From an uncultured Granulicella sp. (GTDB lineage: Bacteria; Acidobacteriota; Terriglobia; Terriglobales; Acidobacteriaceae): DNA of 42,222 bases. The position numbers and the translations under genes are program-made. Numbering within the stretch: the first letter of the stretch is position 1; each line of letters opens with the position of its first letter. Under the pieces are notes generated by a model. That model saw only the letters and a list, made by a program, of their open reading frames with translations, was not told where the DNA came from and searched no databases. Shown piece after piece: positions 32,658 to 42,220 of this stretch. The stretch lies in NCBI GenBank assembly GCA_937873265.1, contig CALMVL010000322.1, forward strand, positions 1 through 42,222, in the 5' to 3' direction.

Positions 32658-35600
32658 TTAGGGAGCCGCGTCCAGCGTCTCCATCCCACGCCTCGCGGCC
32701 GCACTTTCCGGGTGCTGCCGTAGCAGTTCCTCGAGCGCGCTCCTCGCCTTCTCCTTCTCGTGCAGCACCAGGTACAGGCTGGCCAGGTTCAGGTAGGACT
32801 GGTCGAACCCAGGCACCAGGCGAATGCACGTCTGGAACTGCTCCTCTGCCCGCGCGTACTCCTGCTCCCGCACCAGCAGCACGCCGAGGTTGTTCAACGC
32901 CTCCGGATAATCCGGCCGCAACGCGATCGCCTGGCGAAGGTAGTCAGCCGCCTGCTGCATCTCATTTTGTTGCGCATACAGCATGCCCAAACTGTAGTTT
33001 GCCTCGGGGTCGTCCGGCTGCAGATTCAACGCGCTCGTAAGTGACTCCCGGGCCGCCACGAACGACCTCTGGTGTCGGTACACGTTGCCGAGGTTCAGCA
33101 GAGCGGTGGCGTACGTGGGCCGCAGTGCAAGCGATTTCTGAAAATCAGCGATGGCCTCGTCAGGTCGCCCATCCTGTGCCGCCATCATGCCCAGATTATT
33201 CCAAGCCTCGGGGTAATCCGGCTTCAACGTCAGGGTCTGCTGGAGATAGCGCCGCGCTTCGGCGAAGTTGTTGCGGCGCAGGTTCAGCGTTCCCAGGTTG
33301 TAGTGCGCCTCAGGATCATTGGGCCGCGCCGCCACGACCTGTTCAAACGACACCGCCGCCTGCTCGTAGTAGCCATGTTGAAACATGGCCACGCCCAGGG
33401 TAAAGTCGTTGCGCGCAAACTCTCCTCGATGCAGCGTGCCAGCGAACGGCAGGCCCTTGTGCACCCGTTCCGCCGCAGTCGTGGGCATGGATCGAGCATC
33501 GGCCAGCAGCGTTTCCACAGCGAAGGCGCCCTGGTACACCTTCACGATCATGCCGTCGCGATCAATCAAGAAGGCAGAAGGTATCGCGAGATTGGCGCGT
33601 CGATCAAACAGATAGCGGTACAGGATGTTGTACAGACCGGCCACCTCGTCCGTCGCAAACAGCACCGGATACGAGACCCGCTCCATCTCGGCCGCGGCCC
33701 TCGCTGCGCTCGCAGCATCGGGCTGATCGACGTTGATGGCCAACACGCTGATGGAAGTGTCCGCCAGCGCCTTGCGATGGCGCTCAAGCACCCGCAACTG
33801 CTCGCGCGACGTCGGCGCAGTTGTCGCCCAGAAGTGCAGCAGAACCAGGCCCCCTTGCAGGCCCGCAAGCGCGTGCATCGTTCCGGCAAGATCCGGCAGC
33901 GTCAACGGCGGCGCCGGCAGACGGTCCAGCAGCCAGGTCTCGACTGCGGTGGGCAGCGGCCGCGTCACCGGTGGCGTCTTCCCCTCCGCTTTGCGATAAG
34001 CGGCGCTTTCCGCCGTAAACGCCTTCACCGCAAACGTCGCCTCACCCTCCACAAGCTCTACGCGGCAGTTGCGCGGCAACTCCCGAAACGTCTGGGTCAA
34101 ACCGCTCGGCCAGCGAACCCTGACCTCGATCGATCCCGGTCCCTTGCCAATGCCGAACAGCAGCTCCTTCGAGTGCTGCGCTAAAAAGCCAGAGCCGGCC
34201 TGCACATACCTGGTCTGTCGAAGCTCCCCGACCGTCAACGTCACCGCTGCCCCGATCGCATCGCGATTGCTCTTCGTTCCCCGCAAGCGAAACGCGATCG
34301 AGTCGCCCAGGTCCGGCAGGGCATTCCGCATCACCCGCAGCTGCGGCGCATTGCGGTTCTTCACCACCACCTCGATCCGCCCATCGCCATCCAGATCCGC
34401 CAGTGCAAACGATCGCCCGTCCTCCAGCAGGTCCAACCCAACCGCGCCGGACACCTCGGTGAACGTCCCGTCGCGGTTATTCGCCAGCATCACATTCCGC
34501 TCAGAGCCGCTCCACGAGTTGTCCGATCGGATCAGCTCGTTCAGAGCGTTCCAGCCCCGCTCATACGTCAGCGAAGGCGTCGCATCTTCGGGGGATCTGC
34601 CCACCACCTGCCGCCAGAAAAAACTCGACAGATCGGCCGTCGCTCCCGCGGCAGCTCCAGGCAGAGCCGCCGTGGTCGAGAGCCGGTCCGGCGCAAGCGC
34701 CGTAATGTACCCGTTCGTGATGTACAGGTCCAGGTAGCCGTCCTGATCGAAGTCCCAGAAATCCGAGCACCACGCCCACCGTCCCATGTCGACCCCCGCG
34801 GCCTCGCTCACGTTCGTGAAGCGTCCATTTCCCTCATTGCGGTAGAGAGCATTGCCGCGCGCGTGCCGCCGGTACAGCTCGCGCACGCCTTCCGAAGCCT
34901 TCGGGTGAAACTCCCGCACCTGCGAAACCCGCTGCCCCGCAGCCGACCACATGTTCGCCACGTACAGATCCGACCGCCCTCGGTTGCCCGTGTCGCCCCA
35001 GCTCGCGCTCATGCCGGCGCCCACATCCTCCACGTGGGATTCCTGCGCAGCAGACCGAAAGGTCCCATCTCCATTGCTGCGGTACAGGTTGTTGCGACCG
35101 AAGTCGTTCACCACGGAAAGGTCCGGCGACTCGCTCTCGCCGGCATGGCCCCACGCGCAGGCAAAGCTGTACCGGTCGTTGTCCGCGTTCAGCCCCGCAG
35201 CCTCCGTGCGGTCGGCAAACCTCCCGTCTCCCTCGTTATGCAGCAGAAAGTTCGGCGGCCCATTCCGCGCGTCGAAGTAAGGCGCCGGATAGTGATACTG
35301 ATCGAGTCCGAGATAGTAGCTGTAAAGGCAGAAGTACACATCGAGTCGACCGTCGCCGTCATAGTCGGCCAGCGCCGCATGCGTAAACGTCCCCTGCGGC
35401 GGACGCGCAAACTGAAACGCGTCGTGCTTCAGCGCAAACGTGCCGTCATTCCCGTTCAGAAAAAGCAGCGGCCCATTTCCGCACACCACCAGCAGATCCT
35501 GCCGCCCGATGTTGCGAAAGTCCGCAAACAGGGCGCACGCCGTATTGTCGAGTACCCCCACCCCGGCCCGCTCCGTCACGTCCTCAAAGGTTCCGTCCCC

Positions 35601-36557
35601 GCGATTGCGATACAGCCGATTCGGCAGCCCCGCCGGCTGGCACACATACAGGTCGTCCCAACCGTCACCGTCGAAGTCTCCCGCCGCGACGCCGTTGTTG
35701 CCATACACATCGATGCCGCACGCCCCGTCCAGCCGCGTACGCCACTCATCCACGCCGGGCAGCATCTGCGCCCGGTAGGACTCCGTCGCACCGAACGCCG
35801 CCTCCGTCACATCGATGAACCCGCCGCGCACCACAGCGCGTGCCTCTGTCTCCGGAACAAACTCGCTCACGCGCCACAGGCCGGACGCGTCCTCCCCAGA
35901 GCCGCGCACCCAATCCATGCGCCACGTCCCCACCCTCTGTTCGCGCCGTTCATCTCCTCGACGCGCAACCATGCTGTACCGAACCGTCGATCGCGCCATC
36001 AGCGGTGCCTTCGAGGTCTCGTCTAAGGCAGTCAGCTCAAACTCGACCCGCTCGATCGCGACACCCTTGCCGACCCAGTCCGCAAGTTCGCCAAGCAGGC
36101 CGCCTTGCCCCGCGGCTACACCCGGCGAAAACTCTCGCCGAACAGTCTCGATCCCACTGTCACTCCGCAGCCGCATCTCCCGCACCGCGACCAGCGAACT
36201 CGCCCGCAGGGAAACATCCAGACTAGGCCGCAGCCCTGACAGATCGCCACTCCGCAAGCCTTCGCTCCATCGCTCAAGCACCAGCGCGATCTCAGCCGCG
36301 TACTTCTCCGTCGCATACTCATCGGACCCCGGCGCAACCAGCCGAAGGACATCGTCCAGTGGCGATCGCACGGGGTAATGCGGCGCATACCGCACGTCGG
36401 CAAACGAGAACGGAGGAGAAGACCGGAAGCCGGAGCCCGCATTCAGAAAAGCGCCCGGCGAAAAGCCGGACGACCGGAACAGCAGGGGCGCGACGCTCAG
36501 ATTTTTCAGGAGGTCCCGCCGGCTCAGGCCTCGTTTGTGCGGTTGTAGGTGTGCCAT
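32658..36557 (-). CDS. CRTAC1 propeller fused to a cysteine-less thioredoxin-like domain and TPR repeats
   Basis: A 1299-residue exported multidomain protein. It has a Tat-like signal (SRRDLLKNLSVAPLLF, about 12-27), an N-terminal alpha/beta region of no recognised family (about 60-270) and FG-GAP/VCBS blades (about 275-740; DFDGDGWDDLY, DYDGDGRLDVY, DFDQDGYLDLY and DLDGDGRIEVV, with some degenerate blades between). An ASPIC/UnbV domain (about 750-825) and a TlpA/redoxin-like fold (about 880-1010) follow, and seven or more TPRs end the protein (about 1045-1295). In the redoxin the active site reads FWATTAPTSREQ where FWATWCPPCRE is usual: both cysteines are gone, while the cis-Pro region IPSAFLIDRDG remains. 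The start at 36557 is chosen for the Tat motif; an ATG at 36617 is possible. A TATAGT at 36583-36588 may be its -10. Confidence 0.88.
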   Translation of the reverse strand: MAHLQPHKRGLSRRDLLKNLSVAPLLFRSSGFSPGAFLNAGSGFRSSPPFSFADVRYAPHYPVRSPLDDVLRLVAPGSDEYATEKYAAEIALVLERWSEGLRSGDLSGLRPSLDVSLRASSLVAVREMRLRSDSGIETVRREFSPGVAAGQGGLLGELADWVGKGVAIERVEFELTALDETSKAPLMARSTVRYSMVARRGDERREQRVGTWRMDWVRGSGEDASGLWRVSEFVPETEARAVVRGGFIDVTEAAFGATESYRAQMLPGVDEWRTRLDGACGIDVYGNNGVAAGDFDGDGWDDLYVCQPAGLPNRLYRNRGDGTFEDVTERAGVGVLDNTACALFADFRNIGRQDLLVVCGNGPLLFLNGNDGTFALKHDAFQFARPPQGTFTHAALADYDGDGRLDVYFCLYSYYLGLDQYHYPAPYFDARNGPPNFLLHNEGDGRFADRTEAAGLNADNDRYSFACAWGHAGESESPDLSVVNDFGRNNLYRSNGDGTFRSAAQESHVEDVGAGMSASWGDTGNRGRSDLYVANMWSAAGQRVSQVREFHPKASEGVRELYRRHARGNALYRNEGNGRFTNVSEAAGVDMGRWAWCSDFWDFDQDGYLDLYITNGYITALAPDRLSTTAALPGAAAGATADLSSFFWRQVVGRSPEDATPSLTYERGWNALNELIRSDNSWSGSERNVMLANNRDGTFTEVSGAVGLDLLEDGRSFALADLDGDGRIEVVVKNRNAPQLRVMRNALPDLGDSIAFRLRGTKSNRDAIGAAVTLTVGELRQTRYVQAGSGFLAQHSKELLFGIGKGPGSIEVRVRWPSGLTQTFRELPRNCRVELVEGEATFAVKAFTAESAAYRKAEGKTPPVTRPLPTAVETWLLDRLPAPPLTLPDLAGTMHALAGLQGGLVLLHFWATTAPTSREQLRVLERHRKALADTSISVLAINVDQPDAASAARAAAEMERVSYPVLFATDEVAGLYNILYRYLFDRRANLAIPSAFLIDRDGMIVKVYQGAFAVETLLADARSMPTTAAERVHKGLPFAGTLHRGEFARNDFTLGVAMFQHGYYEQAAVSFEQVVAARPNDPEAHYNLGTLNLRRNNFAEARRYLQQTLTLKPDYPEAWNNLGMMAAQDGRPDEAIADFQKSLALRPTYATALLNLGNVYRHQRSFVAARESLTSALNLQPDDPEANYSLGMLYAQQNEMQQAADYLRQAIALRPDYPEALNNLGVLLVREQEYARAEEQFQTCIRLVPGFDQSYLNLASLYLVLHEKEKARSALEELLRQHPESAAARRGMETLDAAP

Positions 36558-36649
36558 GCCCAGACGGTTTCTGCCTGATCCCACTATAAGCCTGGCCCTG
36601 TCTCGCCATCTCGCCACTTTGAGGGGGTAGAACGACTTCCAACTTTCGA

Positions 36650-36678
36650 TTGACAGATCTGCATTGCGCTCCTACTCT
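36650..36678 (+). promoter_or_regulatory. Sigma-70-type promoter of the second Oar-like receptor gene
   Basis: TTGACA (36650-36655), a 17-base spacer and TACTCT (36673-36678) form a good -35/-10 pair. The predicted leader is about 95 bases before the ATG at 36779. It sits in the 221-bp divergent region shared with the CRTAC1 fusion gene. Confidence 0.6.
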
Positions 36679-36778
36679 TCTCGCGGTCAAGTGCACAGAA
36701 AATCCCGGTAGTGAGAGTTGCGAAAAAAGACGGCCGGCATCACTGGGTCGCGCAGAGCAAGTTCAGGGGGACGTTTCG

Positions 36779-39700
36779 ATGATTTTCGAGAACACCATAG
36801 CAGTGGCATTTCGGCGCTTCGTTTTCACCTGTCTTGCGGTGGCGGCGTGTCTGGTTCTGGGCGCCTCCTTGCCCGCTGTTGGCCAGGTCGATCAGGGAGC
36901 CATCACCGGAACCGTCCAGGATTCCACTGGCGCCTTCGTCCCCGATGCTCGAGTCACCCTGCTCAACACCGACCAGGGCATCAGCCTCCAAACCCAGGCG
37001 TCTTCGAGCGGCAGCTACACCTTTTCTCCGGTGCGGGTCGGACACTATCAGATTTCTGCTTCCGCGAACGGCTTTTCCACCACCACCCAGCAGAACCTCA
37101 GCGTCGCCGTCGGACAGGAGCTTCAGGTCAACCTCACCCTCCAGACCGGCGCAGTCACAGAGACCGTCACCGTCTCCACCGAGCCACCACAGTTGCAGAC
37201 CGAAGAGTCCTCCGTCGGCCAGGTCGTCGATGAGCGCACCGTCAACAATCTGCCGCTGAACGGCCGCAATTTCACCTTTCTCGCCCAGATCTCCGCCGGC
37301 GTCAACATCTCCCAGGCCGACACCCGCGGCAACGCCGCCTCCGGCGCCTTCACCGCCAACGGCCTTCAATCCGCCCAGAATAACTACCTCCTCGACGGCA
37401 TCGACAACAACTCCAACGCCGCCGACTTCCTGAACGGAACCAACTTCGTCATCCTCCCGCCCGTCGACGCCATCCAGGAGTTTCGCGTCCAGACCGCCGA
37501 CTTCTCGGCCGAACTCGGCCGCTCCGCCGGAGCCGTCCTGAATGCCACCATCAAATCCGGCACCAACTCCATCCACGGCACCGTCTGGGAGTTCTTCCGC
37601 AACGACAAGCTCGACGCCGCCGACTGGTTCGAAAACAACGCCGGAATCAAGAAGGGCGAACTCCGCCAGAATCAGTTCGGCGCGTCGATCGGTGGTCCCA
37701 TCCTCAAGGACAAGCTCTTCTACTTCGGAGACTACGAAGGCTTGCGCCGCGTCCAGGGCACCGTCCTCAGCGGCAGCGTCCCCACCCTCACTGAAAAGAA
37801 CAGCGGCTTCACCAACCTTTCCGATCTGATCACCGGGCAATCCGGTCCCGTTCGCACCGACGCGCTCGGACGTCAGATCCCCTTCGGAACTGTCCTCGAT
37901 CCTGCCACAACACGCGTCGTCACCGCCGGCGTCGTCGACCCTGCTTCCGGGCTGGTCGCCGCCCAGACCGGCTATGCTCGCGATCCATTCGGCACCTGCG
38001 GCCCCGGCACCGCCGTCTTCACCCTCGCCGCCTGCAATCTCAACCAGATTCCCGCCGGTCGCCTCGACCCAAACGCCGTCAAGCTCCTCGACCTCTATCC
38101 CAACCCCACCACCGGGACCTTTACCTCCAACTTCACCAACAGCCCCAGCCTGTATGAGCACCGCAACTCCTTCGATACCCGCATCGACTACAACATCTCG
38201 CAGAAGGACCAGATCTTCGGCCGCTTCTCCTACGTCGACGATCCGAACTTCATCCCCGGCATCTTTGGCGGCATCGCCGACGGCGGCGGCTTCCAGAACG
38301 GCATCCAGACCGCCAAGTCCGATCAGGCAGTGCTCGCCTACACCCACGTCTTCAATCCCTCCGTCGTCAACGTCGCTCGCGTTGGCTTCAATCACCTCCA
38401 CACCACGCGCGCGGGTCCGGCAAGCACCATCAGCGGCATCCCGGCTCAGTTCGGGATCCAGGCCGTTCCGCAGGGCGGTCTCAACGGCGGCCTCCCCAAC
38501 ATCAACATCTCCGGTCTCAACGCACTCGGCAGCAACGATTACCTGCCATCGGACGAGGTCAGCCAGACGCTTCAGGTCGTCGATGACTTCACCAAGATCT
38601 ACGGAAAAAACAGTTTCAAAATGGGATTCGAGTACCAGGACGTCCACTTCAACACGCTGCAGCCGCCATTTTCACGAGGTGAGTTCGACTTCACCGGCAA
38701 CTTCGCCGGTGTCCCAGGGCAGGGTGGCGATCAGACCGCTCGCGCGGCCTTCCTGCTCACCCCGACGCCCACAACGGTTCCCAACGGCGTCAGCTACGTC
38801 GGCGGAGCCAACCAGGTGCAGGCGTCCAACATCGCCAAAACGTACGACAAGCGAAGCTACTGGTCCGGCTACTTCCAGGACGACGTCAAGGTCACCCCCA
38901 AGCTGACCCTCAACCTCGGCCTTCGCTACGACTTCTTCAGTCCGATCGCGGAGACCAATGGCGCACAGGCCAACTTCGTTCAGGGTGGCCCTCCGAACGG
39001 TGTGCCCACCTACATCATCCCTGCTTCCGGCAAAGCCGACAGAAGCCTCTCCTCCACCGCAAACAATCCCTCCCTCGACGGGAACGGTTTCGTGGATCTC
39101 TTGGCAAAGGACGGCATCCGGCTCGAATTGACCAATCAGTACGGCAAAAGCGTGGGAGAGACCCAGAAGAACAACGTCGCCCCCCGGTTCGGTCTCGCCT
39201 TTGCCGCCACGTCCAAACTAGCTCTCCGGGGCGGAGTCGGACTCTTCTTCAACGCCTTCGAGAACGCCGGCTACGGGCCGAACATCGGCAGAAACTATCC
39301 GTTCGCCTACGCCTTCAACTTCGAGGGCAATGGCTCAGACTCGGCGCCCTTCAGCGCCGGTCCTAACCCGTACGGTACCTGCCCCACCGCGGGTCCGGGT
39401 GGTAGCGCCACCATCGACTCCGGCCTTTCCTGCGCTGCATTCACGCCGCTCGCGGTCAACGCTTCCGGTCTGGGACTGTCAGGTCTCCAGTTCAACTTCC
39501 AGACACCCAACACCCTTAGCTCAAACCTCAGCGCCCAGTACGCCATCACCGGGAACATGTCCGCCACCGTGGCTTACGTCTACACGCACGCAAGCCATCT
39601 CCAGGTCGGCGTTGGCAACAACGAGGTGTCGCAGATCCTGCCGGCGAACATCAGCACCACGCCCTACGTTCCCTTCCCCGACTTTGCTCAGGGTGGAAAC

Positions 39701-40564
39701 TACCAGCAGACCCTCGGCGCCAGCGTCTACAACGGCCTGCAAACCAAGCTGGAACAGCGGTTCGCCCACGGTCTGAGCTATCTCCTGACGTACACCTACT
39801 CCAAGACTCTTACGGACGCTCCCGACCTGCTCAACGGAGGCAGCACGAGCGGCTACCGCGCACCCTATGTCCCGGGGCTCGGCACCCGCATCGACTGGGG
39901 CCTGGCAGCCTTTGATATCCGCAATGTCTTCCACCTCAGCGGCGGTTACGATCTTCCCGTCGGCAAGGGGAGAGCCTACCTCAGCAACTCCGGCAAGCTC
40001 ACCGAAGCCTTCCTCGGTGGCTGGAGCACCAACTACCTCGTCACCCTCCAGGGTGGACAGCCCATCACCCTCGGCTGCCCCACCGCCACCACCTCGGGTA
40101 CCGGCTGCTTCGACTTCCAGGTTCCGGGTCAGAACCAGGACCTCGGCGTCCGTAAAGTCCTGGTCGGAGGCAAGATAACCCCCTTCTGGTTCGGAAACCC
40201 GGCCGCCTTCCAGCAGCCCTGCCCACTCGGAGCGTCACCAACCCCAGGCTGCTTCCCGGTCTCCGGCGCCCTCCTCCTCGGTGGCGGCCAGGGAACAACC
40301 TTCGGTCCCGGCTTCCACCGCTTCGATTTCTCCCTGTTCAAGAACTACAAATTCACCGAGCGATACTCCCTGCAGTTCCGCTCCGAGTTCTTCAACATCC
40401 TCAATCACCCCAACTTCAACGCGCCCGGCTTCGGTGGCAACGGTGTCACCGCTGTCGGCAACTCGCTCAACTTCAACAGCGCCACCTTCGGCCAGATCGG
40501 CTCCACCCGGGACGCCCCCTACGACCCGCGACAGATCCAGTTCGCCCTGAAGCTGTACTACTAG
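36779..40564 (+). CDS. Oar-like TonB-dependent receptor with N-terminal carboxypeptidase-regulatory-like domain
   Basis: A 1261-residue outer-membrane protein. The signal peptide (about 1-36, ending near LPAVGQ) is followed by a regulatory-like beta-sandwich (about 40-125, with AITGTVQDSTGAFVPDARV), then a plug-like region with NNLPLNGRNFTFLAQ and NNYLLDGIDNN (about 150-220). A large beta-barrel ends in Tyr (FALKLYY) after the typical FNILNHPNFNAPGFG. AGGGGG lies eight bases before the ATG, and a good promoter is visible further upstream. It is divergent from the CRTAC1 fusion gene and followed by a TPR gene on the same strand, so receptor, propellers and TPR proteins form one neighbourhood. 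It resembles the receptor at 12254 in layout but is clearly diverged from it. Substrate unknown. Confidence 0.94.
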   Translation: MIFENTIAVAFRRFVFTCLAVAACLVLGASLPAVGQVDQGAITGTVQDSTGAFVPDARVTLLNTDQGISLQTQASSSGSYTFSPVRVGHYQISASANGFSTTTQQNLSVAVGQELQVNLTLQTGAVTETVTVSTEPPQLQTEESSVGQVVDERTVNNLPLNGRNFTFLAQISAGVNISQADTRGNAASGAFTANGLQSAQNNYLLDGIDNNSNAADFLNGTNFVILPPVDAIQEFRVQTADFSAELGRSAGAVLNATIKSGTNSIHGTVWEFFRNDKLDAADWFENNAGIKKGELRQNQFGASIGGPILKDKLFYFGDYEGLRRVQGTVLSGSVPTLTEKNSGFTNLSDLITGQSGPVRTDALGRQIPFGTVLDPATTRVVTAGVVDPASGLVAAQTGYARDPFGTCGPGTAVFTLAACNLNQIPAGRLDPNAVKLLDLYPNPTTGTFTSNFTNSPSLYEHRNSFDTRIDYNISQKDQIFGRFSYVDDPNFIPGIFGGIADGGGFQNGIQTAKSDQAVLAYTHVFNPSVVNVARVGFNHLHTTRAGPASTISGIPAQFGIQAVPQGGLNGGLPNINISGLNALGSNDYLPSDEVSQTLQVVDDFTKIYGKNSFKMGFEYQDVHFNTLQPPFSRGEFDFTGNFAGVPGQGGDQTARAAFLLTPTPTTVPNGVSYVGGANQVQASNIAKTYDKRSYWSGYFQDDVKVTPKLTLNLGLRYDFFSPIAETNGAQANFVQGGPPNGVPTYIIPASGKADRSLSSTANNPSLDGNGFVDLLAKDGIRLELTNQYGKSVGETQKNNVAPRFGLAFAATSKLALRGGVGLFFNAFENAGYGPNIGRNYPFAYAFNFEGNGSDSAPFSAGPNPYGTCPTAGPGGSATIDSGLSCAAFTPLAVNASGLGLSGLQFNFQTPNTLSSNLSAQYAITGNMSATVAYVYTHASHLQVGVGNNEVSQILPANISTTPYVPFPDFAQGGNYQQTLGASVYNGLQTKLEQRFAHGLSYLLTYTYSKTLTDAPDLLNGGSTSGYRAPYVPGLGTRIDWGLAAFDIRNVFHLSGGYDLPVGKGRAYLSNSGKLTEAFLGGWSTNYLVTLQGGQPITLGCPTATTSGTGCFDFQVPGQNQDLGVRKVLVGGKITPFWFGNPAAFQQPCPLGASPTPGCFPVSGALLLGGGQGTTFGPGFHRFDFSLFKNYKFTERYSLQFRSEFFNILNHPNFNAPGFGGNGVTAVGNSLNFNSATFGQIGSTRDAPYDPRQIQFALKLYY

Positions 40565-40570
40565 CCGAAC

Positions 40571-40616
40571 CTCCGCTCCGGTGCCGATCGTCCCATCGGT
40601 TGGCGCCTGAGCGGAG
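40571..40616. other. Two-tier stem-loop after the receptor gene
   Basis: CTCCGCTC (40571-40578) pairs perfectly with GAGCGGAG (40609-40616), and inside it CCGAT (40584-40588) pairs with ATCGG (40595-40599). It begins seven bases after the receptor stop. No U-tract follows, so it may stabilise the 3' end or attenuate read-through into the TPR gene rather than act as a classic terminator. Confidence 0.45.
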
Positions 40617-40810
40617 CGCAGGACCCCGCATTTCACTTCTGCGCGCCACCGAGTCAAACTGGAGCCGCCCAAGCACGTCCATCGATTATGTCTGGTCATC
40701 TGTCCCGCAAAGCGCTTACCCTGTGGGTGCCGTCAAGAAGCCAGGGCGGCGCCCGGCGGCCTCAGACCACCAGGTCTGGCGCGCGAGCGCCCGCCTAACG
40801 GGAGACAAGC

Positions 40811-42220
40811 GTGTCGTTGCTGTTCCGCAAACCGCTCATGGTAGCTCTCCTGCTTACTGCCCCTGGTCTGCGCGCGCAGCAATCCATCGCCTCCTCAACT
40901 GATCAAGCCTTCCAAACCGCCGTCGCGGCGTACCAGGCAGGTCACCTCAACGAAGCCGCTGCCCAGCTCGAAGCTCTCGCCCGGCAAGCCCCGGATGTCG
41001 CCTCCGTCCACGAACTCCTCGGCCTCGTCTATGGCGCGCAATCCCGCGACAAGCAGGCTGTCGATCAACTCGAAACGGCAGTCCGCCTGAACCCGCGATC
41101 CGCCTCCGCCCACACCAATCTCGGCATCGGCCTCATCCGTGCCGGCCACGTCGTCCAAGCCCAAGCCGAATGGCAGAAGGCCCTGGTGATTGAGCCCGCG
41201 AACTACGGCGCCAACCACAGCCTCGCCGAGCTCTACCTCCGCCAGAACAACGTCGCCGAAGCCCAACCCTACCTCGAAGCCGCTCAGCACGCCCGGCCCA
41301 CCGCCGCCGACAACGGCTACGATCTTGCCCTCGCCGACCTCCTCCTCGGGCGCTATGTCGAGTGCCGCCAGCTCATCGCCTCCCTCCTCCAGCAGCACGA
41401 CTCGGGCGAGTTCCACAGCCTCCTCGGCCGGCTCGACGAGAAGGAAAGCAGGTTCGTCGACGCTGGCAACGAATTCGCCACCGCCGCCCACATGGACCCC
41501 ACCGAGGACAACCTCTTCGTCTGGGCCAGCGAGCTCCTCCTCCATCGCGCCTACGACTCCGCCATCCAGGTCTTCGAAACCGCCACCGGGCGCTTCCCCA
41601 CCTCACCCCGCCTCTGGATCGGCCTCGGCATGGCCCGCTACTCCCACGGAGAGTTCGACAGCTCCATCCGCGCCCTGCTCACCGCCGCTGACCTCGACCC
41701 CACCGACCCCCGCTGCTACCTGTTCCTGTCCAAGGCCTACCTCAGCGCCCCCAGTCAGACCGAAGACATCATCGGTCGCTTCCAAAAATACGCGACACTC
41801 CAGCCCACAAACGCCCTCGCGCAGTATTACTACGCCGTCAGCCTCTGGAAAGGCCGCCGCGCCGCGAACCCCGACGTCGACTACCCCGCGGTCGAAGCTC
41901 TCCTCAAAAAATCCATCGCCCTCAACGGCAACCTTCCCGAAGCCCACCTCCAGCTCGGCATCCTGTACAACGACCAGCACGCCTACGAGAAATCCCTCCC
42001 GGAGTACCAGCGCGCTCTCCAACTCGACCCCAACCTTGCCGCTGCCCACTTCCGCCTTGGCCGCTACTACCTCCATGCCGGCGACAAGGAAAAAGGCCTG
42101 GCCGAGCTCGAAATCTTCAAGCGACTTCAGGCCCAGCATCAGGCCGCCCTCGACACCGAGCAAGCCGAGGTCCAGCAGTTCGTCGTCTCCACCCGCCCCG
42201 CGTCCTCCACCCAGCCCTGA
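40811..42220 (+). CDS. Exported TPR protein, paralogue of the gene at 29177
   Basis: A 469-residue exported protein. The signal peptide (about 1-23, FRKPLMVALLLTAPGLRAQ) is followed almost entirely by tetratricopeptide repeats (about 30-445), for example DVASVHELLGLVYGAQSRD, NPRSASAHTNLGIGLIRAG and DPNLAAAHFRLGRYYLHAG. The centre has NLFVWASELLLHRAYDSAIQ, shared with the TPR gene at 29177, and both end in a charged helix followed by QFVV. This copy lacks the N-terminal regulatory-like domain of its paralogue. The start codon is GTG, with GGAGAC about five bases upstream. It lies 246 bases after the Oar-like receptor on the same strand. TPRs bind proteins, so it is probably a periplasmic scaffold for the propeller or receptor components; that is inference. 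Confidence 0.88.
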   Translation: MSLLFRKPLMVALLLTAPGLRAQQSIASSTDQAFQTAVAAYQAGHLNEAAAQLEALARQAPDVASVHELLGLVYGAQSRDKQAVDQLETAVRLNPRSASAHTNLGIGLIRAGHVVQAQAEWQKALVIEPANYGANHSLAELYLRQNNVAEAQPYLEAAQHARPTAADNGYDLALADLLLGRYVECRQLIASLLQQHDSGEFHSLLGRLDEKESRFVDAGNEFATAAHMDPTEDNLFVWASELLLHRAYDSAIQVFETATGRFPTSPRLWIGLGMARYSHGEFDSSIRALLTAADLDPTDPRCYLFLSKAYLSAPSQTEDIIGRFQKYATLQPTNALAQYYYAVSLWKGRRAANPDVDYPAVEALLKKSIALNGNLPEAHLQLGILYNDQHAYEKSLPEYQRALQLDPNLAAAHFRLGRYYLHAGDKEKGLAELEIFKRLQAQHQAALDTEQAEVQQFVVSTRPASSTQP

